NCBI RefSeq assembly: GCF_008329535.1
Contig: NZ_NPKR01000006.1
Location: 186,001 to 250,000, forward strand
DNA: 64,000 nt
Source of the DNA: Mycolicibacterium sp. P1-18
Lineage (GTDB): Bacteria > Actinomycetota > Actinomycetes > Mycobacteriales > Mycobacteriaceae
Direction of reading: 5' to 3'
Numbering within the stretch: the stretch's first letter is position 1; every line of letters starts with the position of its first letter. The translations under genes were made by a program, and so were the position numbers. Under the pieces are notes generated by a model. That model was not told the origin of the DNA. It did not search any database and saw only the letters and a list, made by a program, of their open reading frames with translations. Positions 28,769-38,953 of the stretch are shown piece by piece.

Positions 28769-28875
28769 TCCCCGCTCGGGAACAGGCCGCGGCCGAAGCG
28801 ATCCGAGGTCGCGAACAGCCACAATGCGGCGATGGCGAACAACCCGAAGTAAATCGTGGCTCCCAACCCGGTCAT
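28672..28875 (-). CDS. Candidate small membrane protein, antisense to the end of the PLP enzyme gene
   Basis: 67 residues from ATG 28875; GAGGAGAGG lies about 7 nt upstream of it on the minus strand, a better ribosome binding site than most here. The N-terminus MTGLGATIYFGLFAIAALWLF is a single membrane helix preceded by no signal. The C-terminal half (from about residue 35) overlaps the last ~97 bp of the PLP gene in antisense and reads as low-complexity. Either the gene is real with a tail-to-tail overlap, or it is a spurious frame with a chance RBS. Function unknown. Confidence 0.4.
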   Translation of the reverse strand: MTGLGATIYFGLFAIAALWLFATSDRFGRGLFPSGDQTQRPERSNSWSTDADAAGSSPWLVSHSESK

Positions 28876-29078
28876 GTGAATGCCTCTCCTCGAGATGATC
28901 GTCGAACTTGCCGGCTATAACGTCGCCGACGTGGAATTACATTCCGCGTGACGGCGTCTGGCCGTCCTCGCGTTCGACACTGTCTACCCATTCACGCGTC
29001 GGTCAACCACGTCGGCCGCCATGGCCCAGGCGTTTGGCTTCCGACTGGCTCGGTGCGTTAAGCTGACGACGCTCTACG

Positions 29079-29152
<74 letters not shown>

Positions 29153-29170
29153 CCGCGTAACGGCAGAGAG

Positions 29171-29204
29171 AAGCCCCGACCGGGTCATCCGGCCGGGGCT
29201 TTCT
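29171..29204 (+). terminator. Intrinsic terminator after tRNA-Pro
   Basis: AAGCCCCG-A-CCGG (29171-29183) pairs with CCGG-C-CGGGGCTT (29189-29202) around the loop GTCAT. It is followed by TTCTGCGTT. It also faces the stop of the convergent CHAP gene. Confidence 0.85.
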
Positions 29205-29221
29205 GCGTTGCGGGTCAGGGG

Positions 29222-29773
29222 TTAGGGCAGCAGCACGTAGGACATGCCCGGGACGTTCTGGATGTCTCGGTCGTTCCAGAGACCCTCCCCGGCGAGTCCG
29301 TTCATCTCCGTCACGTGGACGAATTGCCCACCCGGAGACACGGAGTCGACCCACGCGACGTGGCCGTACCCGCCCGCTCCGGCGACACCGGGCTGGAAGA
29401 CGACGAGCGAACGGTCCTGCGGGGTGTCCACGACGGTGTAGCCCGCAGCCGCCGCGGTGTTCGTCCACTCCAGGGCGTTCCCGCCCATCGCCGGATAGGA
29501 GCCGGTGGCCTCGAACCACTTCTCCGCCGCACCCCAGGTGCACTGTCCGGGCGTGCCCGGGTTGATCGACTGGGTGCGGCCGACGGTGCGGATGGCGATC
29601 TGGTCGACGGTGTCGGCGGATGCGGGCGCAGCGACGACGACTGCCTGCGCTCCCATGCCGGCGGCGAAGGCGGCGACGGCCAATGCCGCCAGCCCGCGCC
29701 GGACGACGCTGCCCAACGACCTCGACCGAGGCTGCGTGCCGCCATGGCGTTCATGCGATTCAAGATCGAACAT
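29222..29773 (-). CDS. Secreted CHAP-domain protein (putative peptidoglycan amidase/endopeptidase)
   Basis: 183 residues from ATG 29773, chosen because AGAGG lies 8 nt upstream. An Arg-rich N-terminus is followed by a signal peptide (GLAALAVAAFAAGMGAQAVV, ending PASA). The CHAP domain follows with the catalytic Cys in GQCTWGAAEKWF near residue 77 and His in GYGHVAWVD near 136; VHVTEMN near 160 is the usual third element. CHAP enzymes cut peptide cross-links or the amide bond in peptidoglycan. No extra cell-wall-binding module. A 10-bp perfect inverted repeat lies 59-86 bp upstream of its start. Confidence 0.88.
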   Translation of the reverse strand: MFDLESHERHGGTQPRSRSLGSVVRRGLAALAVAAFAAGMGAQAVVVAAPASADTVDQIAIRTVGRTQSINPGTPGQCTWGAAEKWFEATGSYPAMGGNALEWTNTAAAAGYTVVDTPQDRSLVVFQPGVAGAGGYGHVAWVDSVSPGGQFVHVTEMNGLAGEGLWNDRDIQNVPGMSYVLLP

Positions 29774-29831
29774 GGTAAAACCTCTCGCGCGATGGTCCTC
29801 CCCGACCCGCCACACGAGGTTATCTCAAATC

Positions 29832-29859
29832 GGTCACGATTTCGTACCGAATCGTGACC
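29832..29859. promoter_or_regulatory. Perfect 10-bp inverted repeat upstream of the CHAP gene
   Basis: GGTCACGATT (29832-29841) and AATCGTGACC (29850-29859) are exact reverse complements with an 8-bp centre. It is in the 98-bp gap between two minus-strand genes, so it may be an operator of the CHAP gene or a terminator of the gene upstream; no T-run follows on the minus strand, which favours the operator. Confidence 0.5.
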
Positions 29860-29871
29860 TCGGACCCTCGG

Positions 29872-30117
29872 TCAGACCTTGACGAGCACCCGATCGGCGT
29901 CGTCGTCGTGCTGATGCGCCTTGGCGTACATCGCGAACGAGCTGAATTCGGCCAGGCCCAGCAGGATGACGGGCCATACCGCCCCGGCGGCGAGACTCAG
30001 GCCAAAGCGCTGGGGCGTGGGCCGGCGCTCGTCGCCCAGACGGGCGCTGGCGACGAACACCACGACGGCCGCGATCAACGCCACGGCGGTGTATCCGATG
30101 AGCAGAGTCTCGACCAC
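29872..30117 (-). CDS. Small two-helix membrane protein of unknown function
   Basis: 81 residues from GTG 30117 with GAGGGAGA 5-6 nt upstream. Two membrane helices (TLLIGYTAVALIAAVVVFVA near 4-23 and LSLAAGAVWPVILLGLAEF near 40-58) and a charged His/Asp-rich tail (AHQHDDDADR) that could bind metal. It sits between the CHAP gene and the F420 enzyme gene on the same strand. No family recognised. Confidence 0.75.
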   Translation of the reverse strand: MVETLLIGYTAVALIAAVVVFVASARLGDERRPTPQRFGLSLAAGAVWPVILLGLAEFSSFAMYAKAHQHDDDADRVLVKV

Positions 30118-30186
30118 GGTGTCTCCCTCGTAGGTTTGCTACCGGCAAATGACTTCCCAGAATAGCGAAAGCCAAACCGAGAACCC

Positions 30187-31173
30187 CTAACCAGCGGCTT
30201 TGCGAAGTTTGTCCAGCAGCGGGGCGGCGGCCTCGTCGAGGAACCGGTCCTGCCCCTCGTCGCCCACCTGAACCAGGGCGATGTCGGTGAAGCCCGCCTC
30301 CCAGTACTTGCTCACCGCGTCGACGATCTTGTCGAGGTCGGGCCCGCACGGAATGGACGACGCGACGTCCTCCTCCCGGACGAACTGCGTCGCCCCGGCG
30401 AAACCGGCCGTGGTCGGCAGGTCTGCGTTGACCGACCAGCCGCCGGCGAACCACCGGAACTGGTCGTGGGCCCGCGCGACCGCCGCCGCCTCGTCGGTGT
30501 CCCAGCAGATGGGAATCTGGCCGACGACGCGGGAGTCACCGGGCAGACCGGTGCCCTTGCGGGCGGCGTGCCACCCGTCGACCAGGTCCTTGTCCGGTTC
30601 GACGGCGATGAGATGGTCGACCAGCGGCGAGAAGGTCTGCACCGAGCGCTCCCCGGACACGGCGGCGGCGATCGCCACCGGCACCTCCGGCACGTCCCAC
30701 AGCCGGGCGGAGTCGACCTCGAAGTACTCGCCCTTCCAGTCCACCAGCTCGCCGGTGAACAGTTCGCGAATGATCTGAACGGCCTCGCGCAGCATGTCCT
30801 GACGCCGCTTGATCGTCGGCCAGCCCTGGCCGACGACGTGCTCGTTGAGGTTCTCGCCGCTGCCGACGCCGAGGGTGAACCTGCCGTCGGCGAGGATCTG
30901 CAGCGTGGCGGCCTGCTGCGCGACGATCGCGGGGTGGTAGCGCACCGTCGGACACGTCACGTAGGTGAACAGCTCGACGCGCTCGGTGGCATGCGCCACG
31001 GCCCCGAGCAGCGTCCACGCGTTGGGCGCGTGGCCCTGCGCGGCCAGCCACGGCGAGTAGTGGTCGCTCGAGACCTCGAAGTCGAAGCCCACTCGCTCGG
31101 CCGAAACCGCATACTCCACAAGCTGTTTCGGGCCGCTCTGCTCTGTCATCAGGGTGTAGCCGAATCGCGTCAT
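30187..31173 (-). CDS. F420-dependent LLM-class oxidoreductase (FGD-like family)
   Basis: 328 residues from ATG 31173. Luciferase-like TIM barrel: the N-terminus MTRFGYTLMTEQ, SSDHYSPW near 35-42, and TLGVGSGENLNEHVVG near 99-114 match the F420-binding group related to F420-dependent glucose-6-phosphate dehydrogenase (TIGR03557-type). It would transfer hydride between F420 and an unknown substrate in the cytoplasm. The specific glucose-6-phosphate pocket cannot be confirmed here. F420 enzymes of this kind are abundant in mycobacteria. Confidence 0.88.
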   Translation of the reverse strand: MTRFGYTLMTEQSGPKQLVEYAVSAERVGFDFEVSSDHYSPWLAAQGHAPNAWTLLGAVAHATERVELFTYVTCPTVRYHPAIVAQQAATLQILADGRFTLGVGSGENLNEHVVGQGWPTIKRRQDMLREAVQIIRELFTGELVDWKGEYFEVDSARLWDVPEVPVAIAAAVSGERSVQTFSPLVDHLIAVEPDKDLVDGWHAARKGTGLPGDSRVVGQIPICWDTDEAAAVARAHDQFRWFAGGWSVNADLPTTAGFAGATQFVREEDVASSIPCGPDLDKIVDAVSKYWEAGFTDIALVQVGDEGQDRFLDEAAAPLLDKLRKAAG

Positions 31174-31210
31174 GTCTGACGCCTACCCCGCCAGGGCGGA
31201 CCAAAAACGG

Positions 31211-31675
31211 CTAGAGCCGGTCCTTCACGGCCGCCGACAGGCGCGACGAGTCCGCCTTGCCCTCCGCGATCGCCATGGCCGCCTTCATCACCTGACCCAT
31301 CTGCTTGGTGCCCGGCCGGTGTCCGAGGTCCTCCGCGACCTGCGCCATGGCGGTGTTCACGACGTTGGCCAGCTCGTCGTCGTTGAGCTGAACGGGCAAG
31401 TAGGTGTCGATGACCTGGGCCTCGGCACGCTCGTTCGCGGCAAGTTCCCCACGGCCGTTCGACACGTAGATTTGGGCGGCCTCGCCGCGCTTGCGCGACT
31501 CGCGGGCCAACACCGCGAGGACCTCGTCGTCGGAGAGCTCACGCACCTGCGCTCCCGACACCTCCTCGGACTGGATCGCCGCGATCAGCATCCTCAGCGT
31601 CGCCGTGGTCAGCTTGTCCCGTGCCTTCATCGCCACCGTGAGGTCGGCGCGCAGCCGATCCTTGAGTTCCGCCAT
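31211..31675 (-). CDS. GatB/YqeY-domain protein, Rv3688c homologue
   Basis: 154 residues from ATG 31675; a frame open further upstream runs through the divergent promoter and is not used. The YqeY pattern is clear: MAELKDRLRADLTVAMKARD, RMLIAAIQ, and the C-terminal TKQMGQVMKAAMA helix. YqeY proteins resemble the C-terminal tRNA-binding part of GatB but are free-standing; their role is unresolved. Divergent from the envelope cluster beginning at 31746. Confidence 0.92.
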   Translation of the reverse strand: MAELKDRLRADLTVAMKARDKLTTATLRMLIAAIQSEEVSGAQVRELSDDEVLAVLARESRKRGEAAQIYVSNGRGELAANERAEAQVIDTYLPVQLNDDELANVVNTAMAQVAEDLGHRPGTKQMGQVMKAAMAIAEGKADSSRLSAAVKDRL

Positions 31676-31745
31676 GGCGTAGACGCTACGCTCGGGCACC
31701 CCGGACACGTTGTGAATGTTCGCCGGCATCGACAGGATGAGAGAC

Positions 31746-32975
31746 ATGAGCAGCGAAGCCGGCGGGCCCGCCGCCCCACCGCCGCCCGGCCATCCACCGC
31801 CCGGCTACGGGCAGGTCCCGCCCTCCTATCCGCCGTCACCGGGTTACCAGCCGCCAAGTCCACCACCGCCGCCCGGCTACTACCCGCCACCGGGTTACCA
31901 GGGATACCCGCCGCAGTCTGGCTACTACCCGCCACCCGGATACCAGGGCTACCCACCGCCCGGCTACCCGCCGATGGGACCGCCACCGGCGCTCAAGCCC
32001 GGCATCATCCCGCTGCGTCCGCTGGGGATGTCGGACGTCTTCAACGCGTCGGTGTCCTACATCCGGGCCAATCCGAAGGCCACTCTCGGCCTCACCACCG
32101 CCGTCATCGTGGTGGCCCAGGTGGTTGCCCTGCTTCTGCAGATCGGTCCGTTGGCCGCCAGCGGACTGTTGTCGCCGAGCGCGTTCGGCGGCGGCGTGGG
32201 ACAGTCCGATCCCACCGAGATCTCCGACTCCTCGATCGTGGGTCTGCTGCTGTCCAGCGCCGCGGGCGCCATCACCACCGCGCTGGCCGGCATCGTGCTC
32301 AGCGGCCTGCTCACGGTCGTGATCGGTCGCGCGATCTTCGGCGCGAAGATCGGCGTCGGCGAGGCGTGGCGACGAGCACGGGGGCGACTCCTTCCCTTGC
32401 TCGGCATCACCGCACTGGAGGCGGTCGGCGCCACCATCCTGATCGCCGTGGTCGTGGGCGTGGTGGTGGCCGTCGCCGAAACAGCCGGTGGCGCAGCCGC
32501 ATTCGTGGTCGGTGGACTACTCGGCCTCGCGCTCGCCGCCGCGCTCGCCTACCTGTACACCATGCTGAGCTTCGCCCCGACGCTGATCGTGCTGGAGCGC
32601 ATCGGCGTCATGGCGTCGATCACGCGCTCCTTCAGCCTCGTCAGAGGCGACTTCTGGCGGGTCTTCGGCATCCGACTGCTGGCGATGGTCATCACCAGCG
32701 TGATCTCCGGCGCGGTGACGGTGCCGTTCAGCCTCGTCGGCCAGGTCATGCTCGTCGTGGGCGAGTCGACGACGATCGTGGTGATCGCGGTCGTGCTGAT
32801 CAGCGTCGGCGGCGCAATCGGACAGATCATCACGGCCCCGTTCAGCGCCGGCGTGGTCGTGCTCCTCTACGCCGACCGCAGAATCAGGGCCGAGGCCTTC
32901 GACCTGGTGCTGCGGACCGGGGCGACCGGGGCGGTCGACTCCACCGACGACCTCTGGCTCACCCGGCAAAGCTGA
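31746..32975 (+). CDS. Proline-rich multi-pass membrane protein (Rv3689 homologue)
   Basis: 409 residues from ATG 31746. Residues 1-80 are a cytoplasmic Pro/Tyr/Gly-rich region with repeats of the type PPPGYQGYPP. Residues about 85-400 carry six or more membrane helices in the layout of the glycerophosphodiester phosphodiesterase membrane-domain family (MSDVFNASVSYIRANPKA near 98-115 is its leading motif; LVRGDFWRVFGIRLL near 298-312). No catalytic phosphodiesterase domain is attached. It is the first of five same-strand genes ending with MoxR and DUF58, so it likely belongs to that envelope machine. Confidence 0.85.
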   Translation: MSSEAGGPAAPPPPGHPPPGYGQVPPSYPPSPGYQPPSPPPPPGYYPPPGYQGYPPQSGYYPPPGYQGYPPPGYPPMGPPPALKPGIIPLRPLGMSDVFNASVSYIRANPKATLGLTTAVIVVAQVVALLLQIGPLAASGLLSPSAFGGGVGQSDPTEISDSSIVGLLLSSAAGAITTALAGIVLSGLLTVVIGRAIFGAKIGVGEAWRRARGRLLPLLGITALEAVGATILIAVVVGVVVAVAETAGGAAAFVVGGLLGLALAAALAYLYTMLSFAPTLIVLERIGVMASITRSFSLVRGDFWRVFGIRLLAMVITSVISGAVTVPFSLVGQVMLVVGESTTIVVIAVVLISVGGAIGQIITAPFSAGVVVLLYADRRIRAEAFDLVLRTGATGAVDSTDDLWLTRQS

Positions 32976-32976
32976 C

Positions 32977-33630
32977 GTGTCCACCATCGACATCGACCGC
33001 GACGCGGCCCACGACGCCGCGCAGCGCGAGCTGAGCAAGCCCATCTATCCGCGCGGCTCGCTGACCGATCAACTCGGACGTCTGCTGGACGAGCTTCTGT
33101 TCAAGATCATGTCCGGGGGTGCCGCGGTACCCGGCGGATGGCTCACGATCACCGTCCTGCTCATCCTGGTGGCGGTGGCCGTCGTCGTGGCCGTTCGGGT
33201 CGCGCGACGCACCATGCGCACCAACCGCGGCCGTTCCGGGACGTTGTTCGCCTCCGGCGAGATGAGCTCGGCCGAGCATCGGGCCGCCGCGGAAGCGGCT
33301 GCGTCGCAGGGTAATTGGTCGACGGCGATCCGCCAGCGCCTTCGAGCCGTCGCCCGCCACCTCGAGGAGACCGGCGTGCTGATGCCCGTGCCGGGGCGCA
33401 CGGCAACCGAACTCGCCCGCGACGCGGGTCAGGCCGTCACCGACCAGGCCGACGAATTACACCGCGCGGCAACGGCGTTCAACGACGTCACCTACGGCGA
33501 GCTGCCTGGCACCGAACCCGCCTACCGGATGATCGCCGACCTCGACGACCATCTGCTGAACCACGTCGTCGGCCCCGCAGACCAGCGGGGCACCTCGGGT
33601 GCGGTCGACGGCTGGGTCGAGGTGCGATGA
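32977..33630 (+). CDS. DUF4129 membrane protein (Rv3690 homologue)
   Basis: 217 residues from GTG 32977, immediately after the previous stop. One membrane helix (LTITVLLILVAVAVVVAVRVA, about 55-75), then a cytoplasmic DUF4129 domain: SSAEHRAAAEAAASQGN near 97-113, AIRQRLRAVARHLEETGVL near 117-135 and GRTATELARDAG near 140-151. DUF4129 parts occur at the ends of transglutaminase-like proteins next to MoxR and DUF58 genes. Its stop overlaps the ATG of the DUF4350 gene. Confidence 0.88.
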   Translation: MSTIDIDRDAAHDAAQRELSKPIYPRGSLTDQLGRLLDELLFKIMSGGAAVPGGWLTITVLLILVAVAVVVAVRVARRTMRTNRGRSGTLFASGEMSSAEHRAAAEAAASQGNWSTAIRQRLRAVARHLEETGVLMPVPGRTATELARDAGQAVTDQADELHRAATAFNDVTYGELPGTEPAYRMIADLDDHLLNHVVGPADQRGTSGAVDGWVEVR

Positions 33631-34768
33631 CCGACACCACCTCGGCGGTCGGCACGACCGTCGTGCAACGCTGGCGCACCCTGCGGTGGGTGCTCCTCGC
33701 GCTGGTGCTCGTCGTCGGCGTCTCGGCCGTGTCCGCCTATCTGACCGCCCCGCGTCAGGGAGGCCGGATGAACCCCGACGCCACGTCACCGGACGGCGCC
33801 CACGCCCTGGTCTCGCTGCTGAGGGATCGCGGCGTCGACGTGGTGGCCACCAAGGACCTCGCGGGCGTCGAGCAGGCCGCCCGCCCGGACTCCTTGCTGC
33901 TGGTCGCCCCCACCCCCTATCTGATCGACGACGCGGCACTGGACCGGCTCGAGGATCTGCCGGGCGACGTGCTGCTCGTCGAGCCGTCCTCCTGGACCCG
34001 GGAGGCGTTGGCACCGGGGATCCGGATGGCGGCGGACACCAGCTTCGGCGGCGAACCGCGCTGCGACGTCGGAGAAGCCGTCCGCGCGGGCCGCGTGCAA
34101 CTCAACCTCAGTGACACCTACGAATCGGTCGACGGCGGCCCCGCGGTGACCCGCTGCTACGACGGCGCCCTGGTCCGCTACACCGAGCGCGGCCGCACGG
34201 TGACCGCCGTCGGCACGGCCGACTTCATGACCAACGCGGGACTGCTGCAGGAGGGCAACGCCGCACTGGCGATGAATCTGGCGGGCGCCCGGCCGCGGGT
34301 CATCTGGTACACCCCTGCCCGCATCGCCGGCGAATCGGACGGCGCCACCTCGATCATGGACCTCATCCCCGACCGGGTCGGCTGGATCGCGCTGCAGCTC
34401 TGTCTCGCCGTGGCATTGGTCGCCTTGTGGAAGGGCCGCCGCATCGGTCCGCTGGTGGCCGAGGACCTCCCGGTCGTCGTGCGCGCCTCGGAGACCGTCG
34501 AGGGACGCGGCCGGCTCTACCGCTCGCGACGCGCCCGCGATCGCGCCGCGTCGGCCCTGCGCACCTCGGTCCTGCAACGCACCCTCCCCCGGCTCGGCCT
34601 CGGCGGGCAGTCCGATCCGGCGTCCGTCGTCGAGACGGTCGCCCGCCGCATCCGATACGACCCGGCCACCGTCGAGTACGCACTCTTCGGGCCGGACCCC
34701 ACCGACGACGCGCAGCTGGTCACCCTGTCGCGGTTGCTCGACGACATCGAAAGGCAGGTCGCCACCTC

Positions 34769-34772
<4 letters not shown>
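33627..34772 (+). CDS. DUF4350 membrane protein (Rv3691 homologue)
   Basis: 381 residues from ATG 33627 (ATGA overlap). Two membrane helices, near 20-40 (LRWVLLALVLVVGVSAVSAYL) and near 250-265 (IALQLCLAVALVALWKG), enclose an extracytoplasmic DUF4350 domain that resembles a glutamine amidotransferase-like fold (DGAHALVSLLRDRGVDV near 52-68). Two Cys (GGEPRCDVG, AVTRCYDG) may form a disulfide. The cytoplasmic C-terminus is basic (RLYRSRRARDRAAS). Function unknown, but the family is consistently next to MoxR genes. Confidence 0.88.
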
Positions 34773-35742
<970 letters not shown>

Positions 35743-35743
<1 letters not shown>

Positions 35744-37065
35744 TGGTGCTCACCGGCCGGGCCGGGCTGGTCGCCCTGATCTGCGCTCTGCCCGTGGCCG
35801 TTTCGCCCTGGCCCGCGCAGACCTTCGCGGTCCTGCTGCTCCTACTGGCGGCGGCGATCGTGGTCGACGCGGCCCTCGCCGCCAACACCCGGCGGGTGCA
35901 CTTCACCCGGCTCGGCGACGGTGCCGCCCGGTTGGGCGAACCGGTCGACGCGGCCCTGATCGTCGAGAACCCGGGCCGCCGCGAACTCCGTGGCTGGATT
36001 CGCGACGCCTGGGCACCGTCGGCGCGGGCGGAGCCGCGCACGCACGTCGTGACGATCGCTGCGGGACGACGACTTCGGGTCGACACGACGTTGCGGCCGA
36101 TCCGCCGCGGCGACCAGCAGTCGGCTTTGGTGACCGTGCGGTCCGTCGGCCCCCTCGGTCTGGCCGGGCGGCAGAGCTCGCACCGGGTGCCGTCGCAGGT
36201 GCGAATCCTGCCGCCGTTCCTCTCCCGCAAGCATCTGCCGTCGCGGTTGGCGAAGCTGCGCGAACTCGACGGCTCGATCCCCATCCTGATCCGCGGCCAG
36301 GGCACCGAGTTCGACTCACTGCGCGAATACGTCGTCGGCGACGACGTCCGGTCCATCGACTGGCGCGCCACCGCACGACGTGCCGACGTCGTCGTCCGCA
36401 CCTGGCGGCCGGAGCGGGACCGCCGGGTGGTCATCGTGCTGGACACCGGCCGGACCTCCGCGGGCCGGGTGGGCGTCGACCCCACCTCCGGGGATCCCAG
36501 CGGCTGGCCGCGGCTGGACTGGTCCATGGACGCGGCACTGTTGTTGGCGGCCTTGGCTTCCCGGGCGGGCGACCACGTCGACTTCGTCGCCCACGACCGG
36601 CTGCCCCGGGCCGGGGTGTTCAACGCGACGCGCTCGGAACTGCTGCCGCAGCTCGTCGAGGCGATGGCCCCGCTTCAGCCGGCGTTGGTGGAGTCGGACG
36701 CCGCGGCGATGGTCGCGACGGTGCAGCGCCGCATCCGTCGGCGCGCGCTGGTGGTGCTGCTGACCGACCTGAACTCCTCGGCACTCGACGAGGGGTTGAT
36801 GTCGGTGTTGCCGCAGCTGGCCTCCCGGCATCAGGTGGTGCTGGCCGCGGTCGGCGATCCGCGGGTCGACCGCCTGGCCGCGGGACGGTCCGACGCCGCG
36901 CAGGTCTACGACGCGGCCTCGGCCGAGCGGTCCCGCAACGACCGCGGTGCCATGGCCGCGCGGTTGCGCCGGCACGGCGTCGACGTCGTGGACGCGATGC
37001 CCGAGGAGTTGGCGCCCGCGCTGGCGGATCGCTATCTCGCGATGAAGGCCTCCGGCAAGCTGTGA
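35743..37065 (+). CDS. DUF58 protein, MoxR partner (Rv3693 homologue)
   Basis: 440 residues from GTG 35743; GTG 35746 is equally possible. Two hydrophobic helices at the N-terminus (residues about 6-46), then a periplasm-facing beta-sandwich-like part, then the DUF58 signature REYVVGDDVRSIDWRATARR near 190-209 leading into a VWA-like fold (VIVLDTGRTSAGR near 232-244, where the DxS metal-binding motif appears as DTG). VWA-like partners present substrates to MoxR. The gene is convergent with the SpoIIM-like gene. Confidence 0.92.
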
Positions 37066-37083
37066 CCCGCCGGCCGGGAAACG

Positions 37084-38076
37084 TCAGGACGTCGGCAGTA
37101 GATCGGGGGCGTCGTCGACGTCACCGGTCTCGCCGGCCCGCGCGGCCTTGCGGCCGAAGTGGACCACGTAGGTCAGGAACGCTAGCTCGGCGGCGACGCC
37201 GATCGCGATCCGCACGAACGTCGGCAGCGACGACGGCGTCACCAGCGCTTCGATGAGGCCCGACACCAGCAGCACCACGACCAGCCCGACGGCGACCGAG
37301 ACGACGGCACGCCCCTGCTCTGCCAGCACCTGGCCCCGCGGCCGGTCACCGGGTGACACCACCGACCACCCGAGCCGCATCCCGACGGCGGCGGCCAGGA
37401 AGACCGCGGTCAACTCCAGCAGCCCGTGCGGCGTCAGCAGGCTCAGGAAGAGGTCGCCCTTGCCCGCGTCGAACATCAGCCCGCCGATCACTCCGACGTT
37501 CGCGGCGTTCTGGAACAGCACGTACGGGATCGGCAGACCCAGCACGACCGCGTAGCCGATGCACTGCGCCGCCACCCACGAGTTGTTGATCCACACCCGT
37601 AGGGCGAAGGAGCCCGCCGGGTTCTCACTGTAGTAGGAGGCGAAGTCGTGGTTGACCAACTCCGCCACGTCGGAGGGGGTTCCGACGGCGGCCTGCACCT
37701 CGGGGTTGCCGGCGACCCAGCTGCCCATGACGACGGCGACGACGAGGGATGCGACCGCGGCACCGAGCCACCATCGCCACGCGCGGTAGGCGACGACGGG
37801 GAAGGACACCGTCCAGAAGCGCGCGAACTCGCTCCACACGGGGGCGTGGGCGCCGGTGACCGTGGATCGCGCCGAGGCCACCAGGCCCGACAACCGGCCG
37901 ACGAGCACGGAGTCACCGGAGGCGCTGCGCACCATCGACAGGTGGGTCGACACGCGCTGGTAGAGGTCCACCAGCTCGTCGACCTCGGCGCCGGTCAGTG
38001 CGCGGCGACGCTTGACCAATTCCTCCAGCCTGTCCCACGTGGGCCGGTGGGCCAGGACGAATGCGTCGACGTCCAC
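37084..38076 (-). CDS. SpoIIM-like (DUF95) integral membrane protein, Rv3694c homologue
   Basis: 330 residues from GTG 38076. N-terminal soluble helices with the DUF95 pattern WDRLEELVKRRRALTGAEVDEL near 14-35 (LVDLYQRVSTHLSM follows), then five or six membrane helices from residue about 105. NPAGSFALRVWINNSW near 164-179 is characteristic of the SpoIIM/stage II sporulation M family. In sporulating bacteria SpoIIM recruits peptidoglycan hydrolases SpoIID/SpoIIP; mycobacteria lack sporulation, so a related envelope role is inferred. It converges on the DUF58 gene and diverges from the RDD gene. Confidence 0.9.
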   Translation of the reverse strand: MDVDAFVLAHRPTWDRLEELVKRRRALTGAEVDELVDLYQRVSTHLSMVRSASGDSVLVGRLSGLVASARSTVTGAHAPVWSEFARFWTVSFPVVAYRAWRWWLGAAVASLVVAVVMGSWVAGNPEVQAAVGTPSDVAELVNHDFASYYSENPAGSFALRVWINNSWVAAQCIGYAVVLGLPIPYVLFQNAANVGVIGGLMFDAGKGDLFLSLLTPHGLLELTAVFLAAAVGMRLGWSVVSPGDRPRGQVLAEQGRAVVSVAVGLVVVLLVSGLIEALVTPSSLPTFVRIAIGVAAELAFLTYVVHFGRKAARAGETGDVDDAPDLLPTS

Positions 38077-38104
38077 GCGGCCGAGCCTAGTAGCGTTGGG
38101 TGCC

Positions 38105-38953
38105 ATGGTGGCCCAGCCCGAGCCGATGGTCACGGGTGACGCCGTCGTCCTGGACGTTCAGATCGCCCAACTGCCGGTGCGTGCCCTGGCCGCACTGATC
38201 GACCTGACGGTCGTCTTCATCGCCTACCTGATCGGCATCGTGCTCTGGGCGGTGACGATCTCCGACCTCGACGACGCGTTGTCGGCGGCGGTGCTCATCG
38301 TCTTCACCGTGCTGAGCCTGGTCGGCTATCCCGTCGTCTTCGAGGTGGCCACCAGGGGCCGGTCGCTGGGCAAGATGGCCTTGGGCCTGCGCGTGGTGTC
38401 CGACGACGGGGGCCCGGAACGCTTCCGCCAGGCCCTCTTTCGGGGGTTGTCGGGATTCGTCGAGATCTGGATGTTCGCGGGGGCGCCTGCGGTGATCTGC
38501 AGCATGCTCTCCCCCAAGGGCAAGCGGGTCGGCGACCTGTTCGCGGGCACCATGGTCATCAGCGAGCGCGGCCCCAAGATGCCGTCGCCGGTCCCGATGC
38601 CCCCGGAACTGGCGTGGTGGGCGTCGTCCCTGCAGTTGTCGGGGCTGCGACCCGAGCAGGCCGAGCTGGCCCGTCAGTTCCTCTCCCGGGCGAGCCAGCT
38701 CGAGCCGGCCCTGCGCGACCAGATGGCGCATCGCATCTACGCCGAGGTGGTTTCACGGATATCCCCGCCACCGCCGGCGGCCGCGCCCCCGCCGCTGGTA
38801 TTGGCGGCCGTGCTGGCCGAGCGCCATCGCCGTGAGCTCGCCCGGCTGCGCCCGGAGGCGCCGCCTGCCACGTGGCCGCCCCCGCCGCAGGCACCCACGC
38901 CACCCACGAACTACGGTGCCGGGCCGCCCGGAGGGTTCACCACACCGTCATAA
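38105..38953 (+). CDS. RDD-family membrane protein, Rv3695 homologue
   Basis: 282 residues from ATG 38105. The RDD pattern is seen as VRALAALIDLTVVFI near 25-39 (R..A..ID) and GRSLGKMALGLRVVSDDGG near 88-106; three or four membrane helices end near residue 150. The C-terminal half is soluble and Ala/Pro-rich, ending in a proline tail (PPPPQAPTPPTNY). Function unknown; pairing with SpoIIM-like and MoxR/DUF58 genes is conserved. Its stop codon lies within the 28-bp palindrome that is the presumed LfrR operator. Confidence 0.88.
   Translation: MVAQPEPMVTGDAVVLDVQIAQLPVRALAALIDLTVVFIAYLIGIVLWAVTISDLDDALSAAVLIVFTVLSLVGYPVVFEVATRGRSLGKMALGLRVVSDDGGPERFRQALFRGLSGFVEIWMFAGAPAVICSMLSPKGKRVGDLFAGTMVISERGPKMPSPVPMPPELAWWASSLQLSGLRPEQAELARQFLSRASQLEPALRDQMAHRIYAEVVSRISPPPPAAAPPPLVLAAVLAERHRRELARLRPEAPPATWPPPPQAPTPPTNYGAGPPGGFTTPS

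Noticed and set aside
31760..31985. Pro-rich repeat stretch considered as a DNA repeat
   Set aside because: It keeps codon phase and encodes PPPGYQGYPP-type protein repeats of the membrane protein at 31746.
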